Part shown: positions 31,695-41,529 of the stretch, one piece after another
Layout: every line of letters starts with the position of its first letter
Numbering within the stretch: position 1 is the stretch's first letter
Assembly: GCA_045600945.1 (NCBI GenBank)
Contig: JAZRYX010000039.1
Span: 1-45,032, forward strand
DNA from: Darwinimomas sp045600945
GTDB taxonomy: Bacteria; Bacillota; Clostridia; Lachnospirales; Lachnospiraceae
Direction of reading: 5' to 3'
DNA length: 45,032 nucleotides
The notes under the pieces: model-generated
Told to the model about the DNA's origin: nothing
The model's input: the letters and a program-made list of their open reading frames with translations, nothing else
Database searches by the model: none
Made by a program: the position numbers and the translations under genes

Positions 31695-32843
31695 ATGAAA
31701 AAGACAGCAATTACCAATGTAACCATAGTCAGACCCGACAAACTGATTCCGAACGGAACGGTTATTTTCGAGGGCGATAAAATCACGGATTTCGGACCTG
31801 CAAAAAAAATAAATGTTCCCGAAGGCGCAGAGATCATCGACGGCAAGGGACTCTACTGCGGACCGGGTCTTGTTGATATACATACACATGCAGGAAATAA
31901 TCTTTTCTTCACGGAAGATCCGGTACAGGCAGCGCAGGAACACCTGCATCATGGAACAACATCTGTCTATCCCGCACTTTACTTCAGCTTCGATAAGGAC
32001 GCTTATGTTGATGCCATAAATCAGATGAAAGAAGCGGCGAAAGACGAACGCTGTCGCAATATTTCCGGAATTTACATGGAAGGACCTTTCCTCAATCCGA
32101 AATACGGATGCGATAAGGACAATAATCCATGGCCGGTTGTTGACCGTGAGAAATATATGCCGGTCATCGAAGCGGCCAAAGGATTTGCATGTGTTTATGC
32201 AGTTGCACCCGAGCGCGAGGGCATCCTTGATTACGTAAATGACGTAAGAAAGCTTAACCCTGACGCAGTCTTCTCAGTTGCTCATTCGGAAGCGGCACCC
32301 TGGGAAGTTGAGGCACTCATGCCTTACGGACTTAAAATCGGCACTCACCACACTGATGCGACCGGTAAGTATCACGAATATCCGGATCCGGAGATTCTCG
32401 GTGTCGGTGTAGACGAAGCAGTCAATATGAATGATGACATATACGCAGAGCTTATCGTTGACAGTCTCGGCGTGCATGTTCATCCGTATATGTTACGACT
32501 TATCAGAAAGATAAAAGGCGATGACAAACTCATCCTCATTTCAGATGCGTATGCAGCTCACGGTCCTATCCCGGAAGGGTATGACGGCGTCGATGATCTT
32601 AATTTTGACGTGACAGGTGAGATCGCAGGTTCAAGACTGACACTTGACAAAGCTTGCCGCAACATGATGCGTCACACAGGTGCATCCCTTGTGAATGTAT
32701 TTAATTACGCATCGCACAATCCGGCAACAGCTATCGGACTTAAGGATCGCGGTGAGATCGCAGTCGGTAAGCGCGCAGACCTCATCCTCGTTGACGATCA
32801 GATGAATGTAAAAACAGTTATCCATAAAGGAGAAATAATATGA
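31695..32843 (+). CDS. NagA-like amidohydrolase
   Basis: 382 residues with the layout of N-acetylglucosamine-6-phosphate deacetylase: a small beta domain at both ends, GPGLVDIHTHAGNN (HxH, about 56-69), metal ligand Glu in YMEGPFLNP, His in VAHSEA, and catalytic Asp in LISDAYAAHG. Where NagA has THLFNAM this protein reads THHTDATG, and the segment following is unlike typical NagA, so the substrate may be a related amide or N-acyl sugar. It shares 4 bp with the FGGY kinase gene, so the two probably act in one pathway. I keep the family name but not the symbol. Confidence 0.75.
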   Translation: MKKTAITNVTIVRPDKLIPNGTVIFEGDKITDFGPAKKINVPEGAEIIDGKGLYCGPGLVDIHTHAGNNLFFTEDPVQAAQEHLHHGTTSVYPALYFSFDKDAYVDAINQMKEAAKDERCRNISGIYMEGPFLNPKYGCDKDNNPWPVVDREKYMPVIEAAKGFACVYAVAPEREGILDYVNDVRKLNPDAVFSVAHSEAAPWEVEALMPYGLKIGTHHTDATGKYHEYPDPEILGVGVDEAVNMNDDIYAELIVDSLGVHVHPYMLRLIRKIKGDDKLILISDAYAAHGPIPEGYDGVDDLNFDVTGEIAGSRLTLDKACRNMMRHTGASLVNVFNYASHNPATAIGLKDRGEIAVGKRADLILVDDQMNVKTVIHKGEII

Positions 32844-34213
32844 TATTCCTCGGTATCGATGCCGGAACTCAAGGCATAAGAGCCACGGCGTCCGACGAGA
32901 ACGGAATACTTATTGCAAGTGCTCATAGACAATATGAGCACTTTAATCTTGCCTCTGAGCATATGCTGGCACGAGGCTGCAAAGAGCAGTCCCCTGAAGA
33001 GTGGTGGTCGGCCCTCAGGGAAGTACTCATCGAAATTAAATCCGACATCATGCAATCTGCGGGCGCAGCACCTTCACCGGTTGCAGCCGTATGTATCGAC
33101 GGAACTTCGGGAACGATAGTACCGCTTGATGAAGATGACAGACCGCTCGGCAATGCAATCATGTATAACGATGTGAGGGGTAACGGCGGTAAGGCACTTC
33201 CGAAAATAAAGTGGTGTAAAGAAAACGGCTGTGGTCCTGATCAAATAATCCCTTCGAGATATGTTCATCATGCAGACTACATAGTCGGAAAGCTTACCGG
33301 TGAGTACGGCATAACAGACTGGTCCAATGCACTTAAGTCCGGATATGACGTACGAAAAGAAGCGTGGACCGACGAAGCCAAAGAAATATTCGGAGACAGG
33401 ATTTCAAAAGTTGTCTCCTGCGGCAGCGTTATCGGTGAGATAAATACCGATGACAGCGAGCTTGCATATTTAAACGGTGCGAAACTTGTTGCAGGCGCGA
33501 GTGACGGTTACATGAGTGCGATTGCAACATGTGCGGTAAATCCCGGCGAGTGGGCGAGTATTATAGGCACGACGCTCATTCTGAAAGGTGTTACGAAAAA
33601 TTATATAGATGATCCGAACGGCTGCGTATACTGTCATAAGCATCCGCAGGGATACTGGATGCCGGGCGGCGCAAGCAATGTCGGCGGAAGATGTCTGAAT
33701 GAATGGTTCGGTGAGGACAACTTCGAGGTGCTTAACAAAATCGCTGCAGAGAAAACTCCGACAGGCATACTTGAGTATCCGCTCATGGTACAGGGAGAGA
33801 GATTTCCGTTCCTTGATGCTAAATATCCGGGATTCGGCGACCACAAAGATTTCACTGCAGTCATCGAAGGCATAGCATACGTCGAGAGACTGTGCTTTGA
33901 AAAACTCATGGAACTCGGCTGCGAAGTCGGCGATACGATCTACAGTACAGGCGGCGCATGCAAGTCTGATGTGTGGCTGCAGATAAGAGCAGATGTACTC
34001 GGTAAGACGATAAAAGTTCCTGAAGTAACCGACGCTGCCATAGGCGGTGCAATGCTTGCGGCAAGCGGAGTATATTATGATAACTTAAGCGAAGCGGTAT
34101 CACACATGGGACGCATAGCAAAAACAATCACTCCGCAAAAAAGCAGATACGAAGAGATATACAAAAAGTTCCGGGAGACAGCGGAATCATTTTATAAAAA
34201 TTGCAGGAAATGA
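32840..34213 (+). CDS. FGGY-family carbohydrate kinase
   Basis: 457 residues. It opens IFLGIDAGTQGIRATASDENG, the first phosphate-binding motif of the FGGY fold. A second nucleotide site reads GTTLILKG, and the C-terminal domain has STGGACKSDVWLQIRADVLG and AIGGAMLAASG. These are features of xylulokinase/LsrK-like kinases. The sugar or polyol it phosphorylates is not evident. The neighbours (amidohydrolase and phosphohexomutase) suggest an amino-sugar or deacetylated sugar route. The ATG overlaps the upstream stop by 4 nt. Confidence 0.87.
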   Translation: MIFLGIDAGTQGIRATASDENGILIASAHRQYEHFNLASEHMLARGCKEQSPEEWWSALREVLIEIKSDIMQSAGAAPSPVAAVCIDGTSGTIVPLDEDDRPLGNAIMYNDVRGNGGKALPKIKWCKENGCGPDQIIPSRYVHHADYIVGKLTGEYGITDWSNALKSGYDVRKEAWTDEAKEIFGDRISKVVSCGSVIGEINTDDSELAYLNGAKLVAGASDGYMSAIATCAVNPGEWASIIGTTLILKGVTKNYIDDPNGCVYCHKHPQGYWMPGGASNVGGRCLNEWFGEDNFEVLNKIAAEKTPTGILEYPLMVQGERFPFLDAKYPGFGDHKDFTAVIEGIAYVERLCFEKLMELGCEVGDTIYSTGGACKSDVWLQIRADVLGKTIKVPEVTDAAIGGAMLAASGVYYDNLSEAVSHMGRIAKTITPQKSRYEEIYKKFRETAESFYKNCRK

Positions 34214-35535
34214 TTTACAAAGATTGTGACATACGAGGTATATACGGAGAGGAATTAAAACTCGATGAAGTGCGCCTTATCGGACGCGCTCTCGGGACCA
34301 TGCTCATGGGCAGAAACATCATCGTCTGCGGTGATGTCAGAGTGAGTACGCCCGACATCAAAAAAGAACTGACAGAGGGACTGCTCGAGACGGGCGCAGA
34401 CATAATCGACATCGGTATCGTGCCGACTCCGACGGCATACTTTGCAAAAAGTAAAGAGTGCTTAGGTGCATATGCTCTCGCCATAGTTACCGCAAGTCAC
34501 AATCCGGCAAAATATAACGGAATAAAACTTATGATGGGATCTCTTCCTCCGACACCTGATGACATCGATAGTATCGCATCTTTGGTAAAGTCGGAGAAGT
34601 TTGCATATTCACAGGGAAGTCTAATTACGATGGACGTTCGTGAAGCGTATAAAAAAAAGCTGCGCGAACTCACAGGTAAAGTCGGCAGAAATTTAAAAGT
34701 CGTCCTCGATATCGGTAACGGAACGACATCAGGCATAGCAAAAAAAATATATGAAAGCTGCGGATACGAAGTCTGTGAATTATATCCGGAGCCCGACGGG
34801 ACATTTCCGAACAGAAATCCAAACCCCGCGGACTTTAAGAACTTAGCAGACATTTGCCGGAAAGTAACAGAAGTAAATGCTGACTTCGGGGCAGCATTTG
34901 ACGGTGACGGTGACAGGGCGGTATTTATCGACGACAAGGGGCGCCCGGTAATAAACGAGAAAGCGCTAATCATGCTTACGGAACATAAATCAGCCGGATA
35001 CGCACCGGGATTTTCTGTAGTATACGATCAAAAGTGCAGTCATATCGTGCCGGATGCGGTAACTGCGTTAGGCGGGGAGCCGATACTTGAGCGCAGCGGC
35101 CATGCATTTATCAAAAAGAAATTCATGGAGAATAAAAGCCTGCTTGCCGGAGAGATAAGCGGACATTTCTTCTTCAGAGAGCTGGGACATGATGACGGAA
35201 TATATGCAGGTCTTTGCATCGGAAAGTTTATAAGCGATTCGGGGAAAAAGTTATCCGAGCTGGCAGATGAGATACCTACGCCGCACATATCACCGGATCT
35301 TCGTTATCCTGTGCCGTATGAGCGCATGGATGCGATTCTCGGCAAAATCAGGGACGATTATGCCGATTACCCTGTTTCGACTTACGACGGAGTGCGGGTG
35401 GAACTTGATAATGGCTGGTTTCTGGTCAGAAAGTCCGTGACTGCGCAGGAGATGACCTTGAGGATAGAAGCTGACAGCGAGCCTATGCTGACACAAATCC
35501 GTGAAAAATTGGAGTCCCGGTATTTCTCAGAATAG
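34210..35535 (+). CDS. Phosphohexomutase (phosphomannomutase-like)
   Basis: 441 residues from ATG 34210, which overlaps the kinase stop as ATGA. A TTG 9 bp earlier is less likely. Four-domain hexose phosphate mutase pattern: active serine in TASHNPAKYNG (about residues 96-106), metal loop DGDGDR (about 235-240), sugar loop GEISGHFFFR, and phosphate loop RKSVTAQEMTLRIEAD near the C-terminus. It moves phosphate between C1 and C6. Which hexose is unclear. As third gene of the operon, it may feed the products of the kinase step into central metabolism or sugar-nucleotide synthesis. Confidence 0.9.
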   Translation: MIYKDCDIRGIYGEELKLDEVRLIGRALGTMLMGRNIIVCGDVRVSTPDIKKELTEGLLETGADIIDIGIVPTPTAYFAKSKECLGAYALAIVTASHNPAKYNGIKLMMGSLPPTPDDIDSIASLVKSEKFAYSQGSLITMDVREAYKKKLRELTGKVGRNLKVVLDIGNGTTSGIAKKIYESCGYEVCELYPEPDGTFPNRNPNPADFKNLADICRKVTEVNADFGAAFDGDGDRAVFIDDKGRPVINEKALIMLTEHKSAGYAPGFSVVYDQKCSHIVPDAVTALGGEPILERSGHAFIKKKFMENKSLLAGEISGHFFFRELGHDDGIYAGLCIGKFISDSGKKLSELADEIPTPHISPDLRYPVPYERMDAILGKIRDDYADYPVSTYDGVRVELDNGWFLVRKSVTAQEMTLRIEADSEPMLTQIREKLESRYFSE

Positions 35536-35543
35536 GTATTTTA

Positions 35544-35552
35544 TGATATAAT
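35544..35552 (+). promoter_or_regulatory. Extended -10 promoter of greA
   Basis: TGATATAAT matches the extended -10 pattern (TGnTATAAT), 48 bp before the greA ATG. No clear -35. Confidence 0.5.
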
Positions 35553-35599
35553 ATTTTGGTTATACTGTGTTTTAATAATAAACAAATCAGGTGACAAAC

Positions 35600-36097
35600 A
35601 TGGGAGAAAAACTTACTCAGGCTGATATCGAAAAGATACAGGCTGAGATTGAACATCGCAAATTAATAGAAAGGCCGGCACTCATAGCAGCCGTTAAAGA
35701 GGCAAGAGCACAGGGCGACCTTTCGGAAAACTTTGAATATTACGCGGCTAAAAGGGAAAAGAACCAGAATGAGGGGCGCATTTCTTATCTTGAGAGGATG
35801 CTTAAGTTTGCCGAAGTCATAGAAGATGATGCGGCAAATGATGAAGTAGGCCTCAATAAGCTCGTGGAGATGCATTTTGAAGATGAAAATGATACTGAGA
35901 CCTACAAGATAGTGACACCTATACGCGGACAGTCTCTCGAAGGCAGAGTCAGCATAGAGTCACCGCTCGGCAAAGCCATACTGGGGCATAAAGCGGGCGA
36001 TAAAGTTTACGTCGAGATCACACCGGGAAACGGATACTATGTAACGATAGTATCGATCACGCCGGATGACGCAGACGATGACATAAGATCATTTTAG
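35600..36097 (+). CDS. greA: Transcription elongation factor GreA
   Basis: 165 residues from ATG 35600, six bases after AGGTGA. The GTG nine bases earlier is part of that site. N-terminal antiparallel coiled coil with the acidic tip RAQGDLSENFEYYAAKREK (about 39-57), then the FKBP-like C-terminal domain with SPLGKAILGHKAGDKVYVE. It reactivates backtracked RNA polymerase through its secondary channel. The acidic C-terminal tail (DDADDDIRSF) is longer than in many GreA proteins. Confidence 0.95.
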   Translation: MGEKLTQADIEKIQAEIEHRKLIERPALIAAVKEARAQGDLSENFEYYAAKREKNQNEGRISYLERMLKFAEVIEDDAANDEVGLNKLVEMHFEDENDTETYKIVTPIRGQSLEGRVSIESPLGKAILGHKAGDKVYVEITPGNGYYVTIVSITPDDADDDIRSF

Positions 36098-36111
36098 GAG
36101 AAGCATAAAAC

Positions 36112-37050
36112 ATGAAAACAACACTGGTTATTATGGCAGCCGGTATCGGCTCAAGATACGGACAGGGGATAAAACAGCTCGAGAAAGTCGGTCCGGGCGG
36201 CGAGATGATCATAGACTATTCCGTTTATGATGCAAAGGAAGCCGGATTCGATAAGGTTGTCTGCATCATTCGCAAGGATCTTGAAGCGGATTTCCGTGAG
36301 GTTATAGGAAACCGTATGAGCACGATCATTCCGGTTGAGTATGCATTTCAGGAAATGGATAATTTGCCGGAGGGATATACAGTTCCGGAGGGAAGAAACA
36401 AACCCTGGGGCACAGGTCAGGCGATTATAGCCTGCAAGGGTATAGTAAACGAACCGTTCTGCGTAATCAATGCAGATGACTTTTACGGCAAAGAGGGATT
36501 TAAGGTTGTTCATGATTACATGGTAAGTCACATGAACACAGAAAGCGACGGAGCCGCAAACGGAAAGTTCGACATGTGCATGGCAGGATTCCAGCTTAAA
36601 AATACGCTCAGTGAGAACGGAGGAGTCACACGAGGCGTATGTAAGGCAGACAAGGACCGGATGCTTACGGAAGTAGTTGAGACTTTTGATATCAGGAAGG
36701 AAGCCGACGGAACCATAAGTGCGGTTGATGAAGAAAAAAAACCTGTCAAAGGTCTTACCGAGGATGACATTGTTTCCATGAACCTTTGGGGACTTCCTGC
36801 AAAATTCATCGATGAGATGGAGAAGGGATTTATGGAGTTCCTTAAAGCGCGCGGTACGGAACTTAAGAGTGAATATCTGCTTCCGTCAATCATTAATGAT
36901 AGTGTACAAAACGGTACGGGAACAGTTAAAGTTTTAGAGAGCCATGACAAATGGTTCGGAGTTACATATCACGAAGATAAAGAATACGTTGTTGAAAGTA
37001 TCAGAAAATTAATCAAGGACGGGGTATATCCGGAACACCTTTATGTATAA
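36112..37050 (+). CDS. Sugar-phosphate nucleotidyltransferase-like protein
   Basis: 312 residues. The N-terminal motif TLVIMAAGIGSRYGQGIKQL is a variant of the GxGTR pyrophosphorylase loop, and FCVINADDFYGKEGF supplies the metal-binding Asp. The C-terminal part is a small extension with YLLPSIIND. Members transfer a nucleotide onto sugar 1-phosphates. The nucleotide and sugar are not evident. It overlaps murC by 8 bp, so a role in cell-envelope precursor synthesis is plausible. Confidence 0.82.
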   Translation: MKTTLVIMAAGIGSRYGQGIKQLEKVGPGGEMIIDYSVYDAKEAGFDKVVCIIRKDLEADFREVIGNRMSTIIPVEYAFQEMDNLPEGYTVPEGRNKPWGTGQAIIACKGIVNEPFCVINADDFYGKEGFKVVHDYMVSHMNTESDGAANGKFDMCMAGFQLKNTLSENGGVTRGVCKADKDRMLTEVVETFDIRKEADGTISAVDEEKKPVKGLTEDDIVSMNLWGLPAKFIDEMEKGFMEFLKARGTELKSEYLLPSIINDSVQNGTGTVKVLESHDKWFGVTYHEDKEYVVESIRKLIKDGVYPEHLYV

Positions 37051-38446
37051 TATAAATTTTGAAAAACCTTGCCATGTCCATATGATCGGCATAGGCGGTA
37101 TAAGTATGAGCGGTCTTGCACAGGTTCTTCTTAACGAAGGATTTACGCTGACAGGCTCTGACACTAAGCGTTCAGAATTGACTGACAAGCTTAAGAGCGA
37201 GGGAGCAGCGATAAGTTTTTCCCAGGATCCCGGGAATCTGACTGACGATATAGATGTGGTCGTTTATACGGCAGCGATAAAGCCGGGTAATCCGGAGTAC
37301 GATGCGTGTATTGAACGAGAAATCCCTATGCTGACAAGAGCGGAGCTTTTGGGACAACTCATGAAGAACTACAGACACTCCATAGCAGTAAGCGGAACGC
37401 ATGGTAAGACGACTACGACTTCGATGATTACGCATATACTTTTGGAGGCAAAAAAAGATCCGACGATTTCTGTAGGAGGCATGCTTCCGATAATCGGAGG
37501 AAACTTCCGAATCGGCGGCAGGGATATGTTTGTAACCGAAGCTTGCGAATATACCAATTCGTTCCTCAGTTTTTATCCTTCGCTCGGAGTTATACTTAAC
37601 ATTGAAGCAGATCATCTTGATTTCTTTAAGAACATTGATGATATAAGAAACTCTTTCAAACTTTTCGTGCGTACGCTTCCGCAGGACGGAACGGGCACCG
37701 TAGTTATCTGTGACAAGATAGATAATTACGAAGAAATCGTTGAGGGATTTAACGGAAAGGTTATCACTTTCGGAAGCAGGAAGGCAGATGTTTCCGCAGC
37801 TAATATAGTTTTCGACGAGAATGCACTGGCAAGTTTCGATCTTTACATTCACGGCAGATATACGGATAACATAAAGCTTAAAGTTCCGGGAGAGCATAAC
37901 GTATTAAATGCTCTGGCATCGATCGCAGTTGCACTAAGACTCGAAATCGATGAGAAAGTTTTCAAGGCGGGACTGGCAACTTTCACGGGCGCGCAGAGAA
38001 GATTCGAGAAAAAGGGTATGCTCGGAAATGAGATAGCCGTATTTGATGACTATGCGCATCATCCGCAGGAAATAACGGCAACTTTGACGGCAGCCCGGCA
38101 TTATCCTAATGAAAGGATAGTATGTGTATTCCAGCCGCACACATATACGAGAACCAAATCACTTCTCAAGGATTTTGCAAAAGCACTGGCACTTGCTGAT
38201 CTTGTGGTGATGCCTGATATCTATCCGGCGCGTGAGACCGATACGTTGGGAGTAAGTTCAAAGACGGTAGTTGATTTGATAAACAAAACAGAGAAGGAAG
38301 CAGGACGAAAAGAGAAAGCGGTTTATGTTCCGTCATTCTCCGAGGTGGAGACGTATCTGCTTGGTGAGCTTAGGCCCGGAGATATATGTATCACTATGGG
38401 AGCCGGAGATGTCAATATCATAGGCGAAAGATTATTAGGTAATTAA
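37043..38446 (+). CDS. murC: UDP-N-acetylmuramate--L-alanine ligase
   Basis: 467 residues. UDP-binding opening HMIGIGGISMSGLAQVL, ATP loop AVSGTHGKTTTTSM (about 117-130), FVTEACEYTNSFLS and the substrate region EADHLDFF, then the C-terminal domain with DDYAHHPQE. It adds L-Ala to UDP-MurNAc, the first peptide step of peptidoglycan precursor synthesis, in the cytoplasm. Starts inside the previous gene, so it is translationally coupled. Confidence 0.96.
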   Translation: MYNINFEKPCHVHMIGIGGISMSGLAQVLLNEGFTLTGSDTKRSELTDKLKSEGAAISFSQDPGNLTDDIDVVVYTAAIKPGNPEYDACIEREIPMLTRAELLGQLMKNYRHSIAVSGTHGKTTTTSMITHILLEAKKDPTISVGGMLPIIGGNFRIGGRDMFVTEACEYTNSFLSFYPSLGVILNIEADHLDFFKNIDDIRNSFKLFVRTLPQDGTGTVVICDKIDNYEEIVEGFNGKVITFGSRKADVSAANIVFDENALASFDLYIHGRYTDNIKLKVPGEHNVLNALASIAVALRLEIDEKVFKAGLATFTGAQRRFEKKGMLGNEIAVFDDYAHHPQEITATLTAARHYPNERIVCVFQPHTYTRTKSLLKDFAKALALADLVVMPDIYPARETDTLGVSSKTVVDLINKTEKEAGRKEKAVYVPSFSEVETYLLGELRPGDICITMGAGDVNIIGERLLGN

Positions 38447-38447
38447 T

Positions 38448-39377
38448 TTGAAAATCAGAACATCCAAAACAGCACAGACAGCCGTTCCGAATGAGTTCAT
38501 CGATGAACTTATGACAAAGACAAACGGAGAGTATGTAAAGGTATTCCTTTACATGCTGCGTCATGCGGGAGAGGATGTGAGTAATGAAGATATCGCGGAT
38601 GCGCTGGATCTTACATGCAGCGATGTGAAGCGTGCGGTAAACTTTCTAAATAAGAACGGCGCATTCGGGGACAGTCTGGAAGATACTGACGAGACCGAAG
38701 TCATCTCCAACGTCATGCAGGTTCAGGACGACGATGATTTCAAAGCTCTTCTGCATGAACTTCAGTGTTATCTCGGAAAGATATTTAATAACACGGAAGC
38801 CGAGATAGTGGCCTTTATGTTTAACAAACTTAAGATGTCCACCGAACTGATTGAATATCTTTTTGAAATATGTAAGCAGAAAGGTAAGACCTCACTGCGA
38901 TACATGGAGAAGATAGCACAGGACTGGTATGAGAAAGGTATCAGAACTGTCGATGATGCAAAAAAAGATGAAGAGATTTATTCCGAGGAGATAGGTTCGG
39001 TTAAAAAGTGTTTCGGACTTTCATCACGCGATCTGGCAGGACCGGAGACCGAGTTCGTGATGAAGTGGATCAGGGAATATAAGATGCCGCTTGAGCTCGT
39101 TAAAGAGGCGTGTAAAAGAACGGTGCTTAAGACGGGCAAGGCAACATTTTCTTATGCCGATTCCATATTGAAGGCATGGAAAGAAAAGGAAGTTTATTCC
39201 GCAGAGCAGCTTAAAGCTCTTGATGACGAGTACAAAGCTGAGCAGGAAAAGGAACATAAGACAAGAAATACTTCCAATGCGAATTCAAATTCAAAGAATG
39301 GTTTTCACAATTTCAGCCAGAGAGGCGGGAGCCTCAACGAGGATATATTAAAGAAATTCGATGATCTCACGAAGTGA
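38448..39377 (+). CDS. DnaD-domain primosome protein
   Basis: 309 residues from TTG 38448, one base past the murC stop. The N-terminal winged-helix part includes VPNEFIDELMTKTNGEYVKV and EDVSNEDIADALDLTCSDVK. Two DnaD-like domains follow, with GKIFNNTEAEIVAFMF and SLRYMEKIAQDWYEKGI in the first and VMKWIREYKMPLELVKEAC with FSYADSILKAWKEKEV in the second. The tail is low-complexity and Asn/Ser-rich. It probably acts with DnaI, encoded next, in helicase loading. The two genes overlap by 17 bp. Confidence 0.88.
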   Translation: MKIRTSKTAQTAVPNEFIDELMTKTNGEYVKVFLYMLRHAGEDVSNEDIADALDLTCSDVKRAVNFLNKNGAFGDSLEDTDETEVISNVMQVQDDDDFKALLHELQCYLGKIFNNTEAEIVAFMFNKLKMSTELIEYLFEICKQKGKTSLRYMEKIAQDWYEKGIRTVDDAKKDEEIYSEEIGSVKKCFGLSSRDLAGPETEFVMKWIREYKMPLELVKEACKRTVLKTGKATFSYADSILKAWKEKEVYSAEQLKALDDEYKAEQEKEHKTRNTSNANSNSKNGFHNFSQRGGSLNEDILKKFDDLTK

Positions 39378-40296
39378 TTACAATATGATAATGCGCGAAT
39401 ACGATGAACTTTTGCGACAGGACAGAGCAGACAGAGATGCCCGCATCGCAGAGGTTTATGAACGTGTGCCGAAGATAAAGGAACTTGACGGAGAAAGAGG
39501 CACACTGGCACTTAAGATCGTAAGATCGGGAAGTGCACCCCACGTATCGCAGGCATTTGCAAAAATAAAAGAAGAAAAAGAGAAACTCCTTAAGGATGCG
39601 GGTTTTGACCCGGACTATATGGAGATGAGATATAGATGCCCGGATTGCAATGATACGGGATATGCCGACGGAAAGAAGTGCCACTGTCTGATAGCCAGAG
39701 AGAATAAGGTTTTGTACGCACAGTCAAATCTTGATAAGATTCTTGAGAAAGAAAATTTCGATACTCTGGATGAAAATGTTTACAGTGAGCCGGAGCATAT
39801 GAAGAAAGTAGTTTCTTATTGCAGAAAGTTTGTTTCCGGGTATGGATTACAGCAGACCGCGCTTAAGAAGAATATATTATTTACCGGAAGTACCGGAACA
39901 GGTAAGACCTTCCTGTGCAACTGCATCGCAAAGGAACTGATGGAAAAAACGGTATCTGTCATTTATCTTTCGGCCATCGAACTTTTTGATGTGATGGCTA
40001 AGGCACGGGTTCAGCACACCGAAGATGTCATGATAAATGAACTTTATGAGAGGATATTTGAATGCGATGCACTTGTCATCGATGATCTCGGGAGCGAGCT
40101 TACGAACTCACTTACCAATTCAAATCTTTTCTACTTACTGAACTCAAGGCTCTTATCGGGACGATGCACGATCATTTCAACGAACTTGAACATTGACGAG
40201 CTCAGAGATGAGTACACGGAACGTGTGACCAGCAGGATAATCAGTGCGTATGATATTATTCCCGTAATAGGTGATGACATAAGACTACATAGATGA
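39361..40296 (+). CDS. DnaI/DnaC-type helicase loader ATPase
   Basis: 311 residues. The N-terminal helical part is followed by a Cys4 zinc finger CPDCNDTGYADGKKCHC (about 94-110). The AAA+ domain has Walker A FTGSTGTGKTFLCN (about 177-190), Walker B CDALVIDDLGSE and sensor I TIISTNLN. Its match in order and the DnaD partner point to the Firmicutes DnaI class, which loads the replicative helicase. An ATG at 39385 is an alternative start but gives a shorter N-terminus. Confidence 0.9.
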   Translation: MISRSDYNMIMREYDELLRQDRADRDARIAEVYERVPKIKELDGERGTLALKIVRSGSAPHVSQAFAKIKEEKEKLLKDAGFDPDYMEMRYRCPDCNDTGYADGKKCHCLIARENKVLYAQSNLDKILEKENFDTLDENVYSEPEHMKKVVSYCRKFVSGYGLQQTALKKNILFTGSTGTGKTFLCNCIAKELMEKTVSVIYLSAIELFDVMAKARVQHTEDVMINELYERIFECDALVIDDLGSELTNSLTNSNLFYLLNSRLLSGRCTIISTNLNIDELRDEYTERVTSRIISAYDIIPVIGDDIRLHR

Positions 40297-40311
40297 TGAG
40301 GAGAGAAAGTC

Positions 40312-41529
40312 ATGATTGAAGAACACATCGAGACCGGCAAACTGGAAAACGCAGCCATACTGGACAGCATAGAGACTATACCTGTCGGACAGCTCGGACT
40401 GGTGCCTTTGGACAGCTGCATGGAGCTTGGCAAAAAGGTTGACTGGTATCTGACGAAATGGAGAAATGACAGAGACGGGGAACACAACAAATCTCTTGAG
40501 TTCGTCGGTTATCAGAAAGACAGTTATATTGTTAAAACAAGAATCAATCGTTTCGGTACCGGAGAGGGTAAGGGAACCATCATCGGATCGATAAGAGGCG
40601 ATGATCTTTATATCATGGTCGATGTATGTAATTACTCCATGACTTACAATATATGCGGTAAGAAGAATCATATGAGCCCCGATGATCACTATGCGGATCT
40701 TAAACGTATCATCGCCGCGGCAGCGGGCAAGGCGCGCAGAATCAATGTCATCATGCCGTTCCTTTATGAAGGACGTCAGCACAGACGTACGGGACGTGAG
40801 TCTTTGGACTGTGCCATTGCTTTGCAGGAACTTGTGAGAATGGGCGTTGATAATATCATCACTTTCGATGCCCATGATCCGCGTGTGCAGAATGCCATCC
40901 CGCTTAAAGGGTTTGAAACGGTTCAGCCGATATATCAGTTCATAAAAGCACTGCTCAGAGCAGAGAAGGGACTGCAGGTTGATTCAGGACACATGACAAT
41001 AATAAGCCCGGATGAAGGCGGAATGAGCAGAGCAATCTACTTCGCAAATATGATGGGACTTGATGTAGGTATGTTCTACAAGAGACGTGACTACACGAGA
41101 ATCGTTGACGGACGTAATCCGATCATAGCGCATGAGTATCTCGGAAGTTCGGTTGAGGGTAAGGATGTAATTGTTGTGGATGATATGATTTCATCCGGTG
41201 ACAGCATGCTTGAAGTTGCCAAGGCTCTTAAAGAAAGAAAGGCAAGAAAGGTATTTGTCTGTGCTACTTTCGGATTGTTTACAAACGGACTTTCCAAGTT
41301 TGATAAATATTATGAGGATGGAGTCATTGACAGAGTGCTTACTACGAACGTTACATATCAGACGCCTGAGCTGTTAACCCGTGAGTATTATACAAGTGTT
41401 GATCTGAGTAAATATATAGCACTCATCATCGACAGACTTAATCATGATCTTTCAATCAACGAGCTTATGATACCGACGGCACGTATCAAGAATGTTATCA
41501 ACAAATATAAAGAAGGGATAGAAATCTAA
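40312..41529 (+). CDS. prs: Ribose-phosphate pyrophosphokinase, long form
   Basis: 405 residues, about 90 longer than the usual 310-320. The two half-domains of PRPP synthetase are visible: RGDDLYIMVDVCNYS, PFLYEGRQHRRTGRES (ATP and substrate region), ITFDAHDPRVQN with the catalytic His, and the PRPP loop VIVVDDMISSGDSM, where the common form reads DDMIDTGGT. The N-terminal 80 residues are additional. It makes PRPP from ribose 5-phosphate and ATP. AGGAGAG lies ahead of ATG. The stop overlaps the proS ATG by 1 nt. Confidence 0.9.
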   Translation: MIEEHIETGKLENAAILDSIETIPVGQLGLVPLDSCMELGKKVDWYLTKWRNDRDGEHNKSLEFVGYQKDSYIVKTRINRFGTGEGKGTIIGSIRGDDLYIMVDVCNYSMTYNICGKKNHMSPDDHYADLKRIIAAAAGKARRINVIMPFLYEGRQHRRTGRESLDCAIALQELVRMGVDNIITFDAHDPRVQNAIPLKGFETVQPIYQFIKALLRAEKGLQVDSGHMTIISPDEGGMSRAIYFANMMGLDVGMFYKRRDYTRIVDGRNPIIAHEYLGSSVEGKDVIVVDDMISSGDSMLEVAKALKERKARKVFVCATFGLFTNGLSKFDKYYEDGVIDRVLTTNVTYQTPELLTREYYTSVDLSKYIALIIDRLNHDLSINELMIPTARIKNVINKYKEGIEI

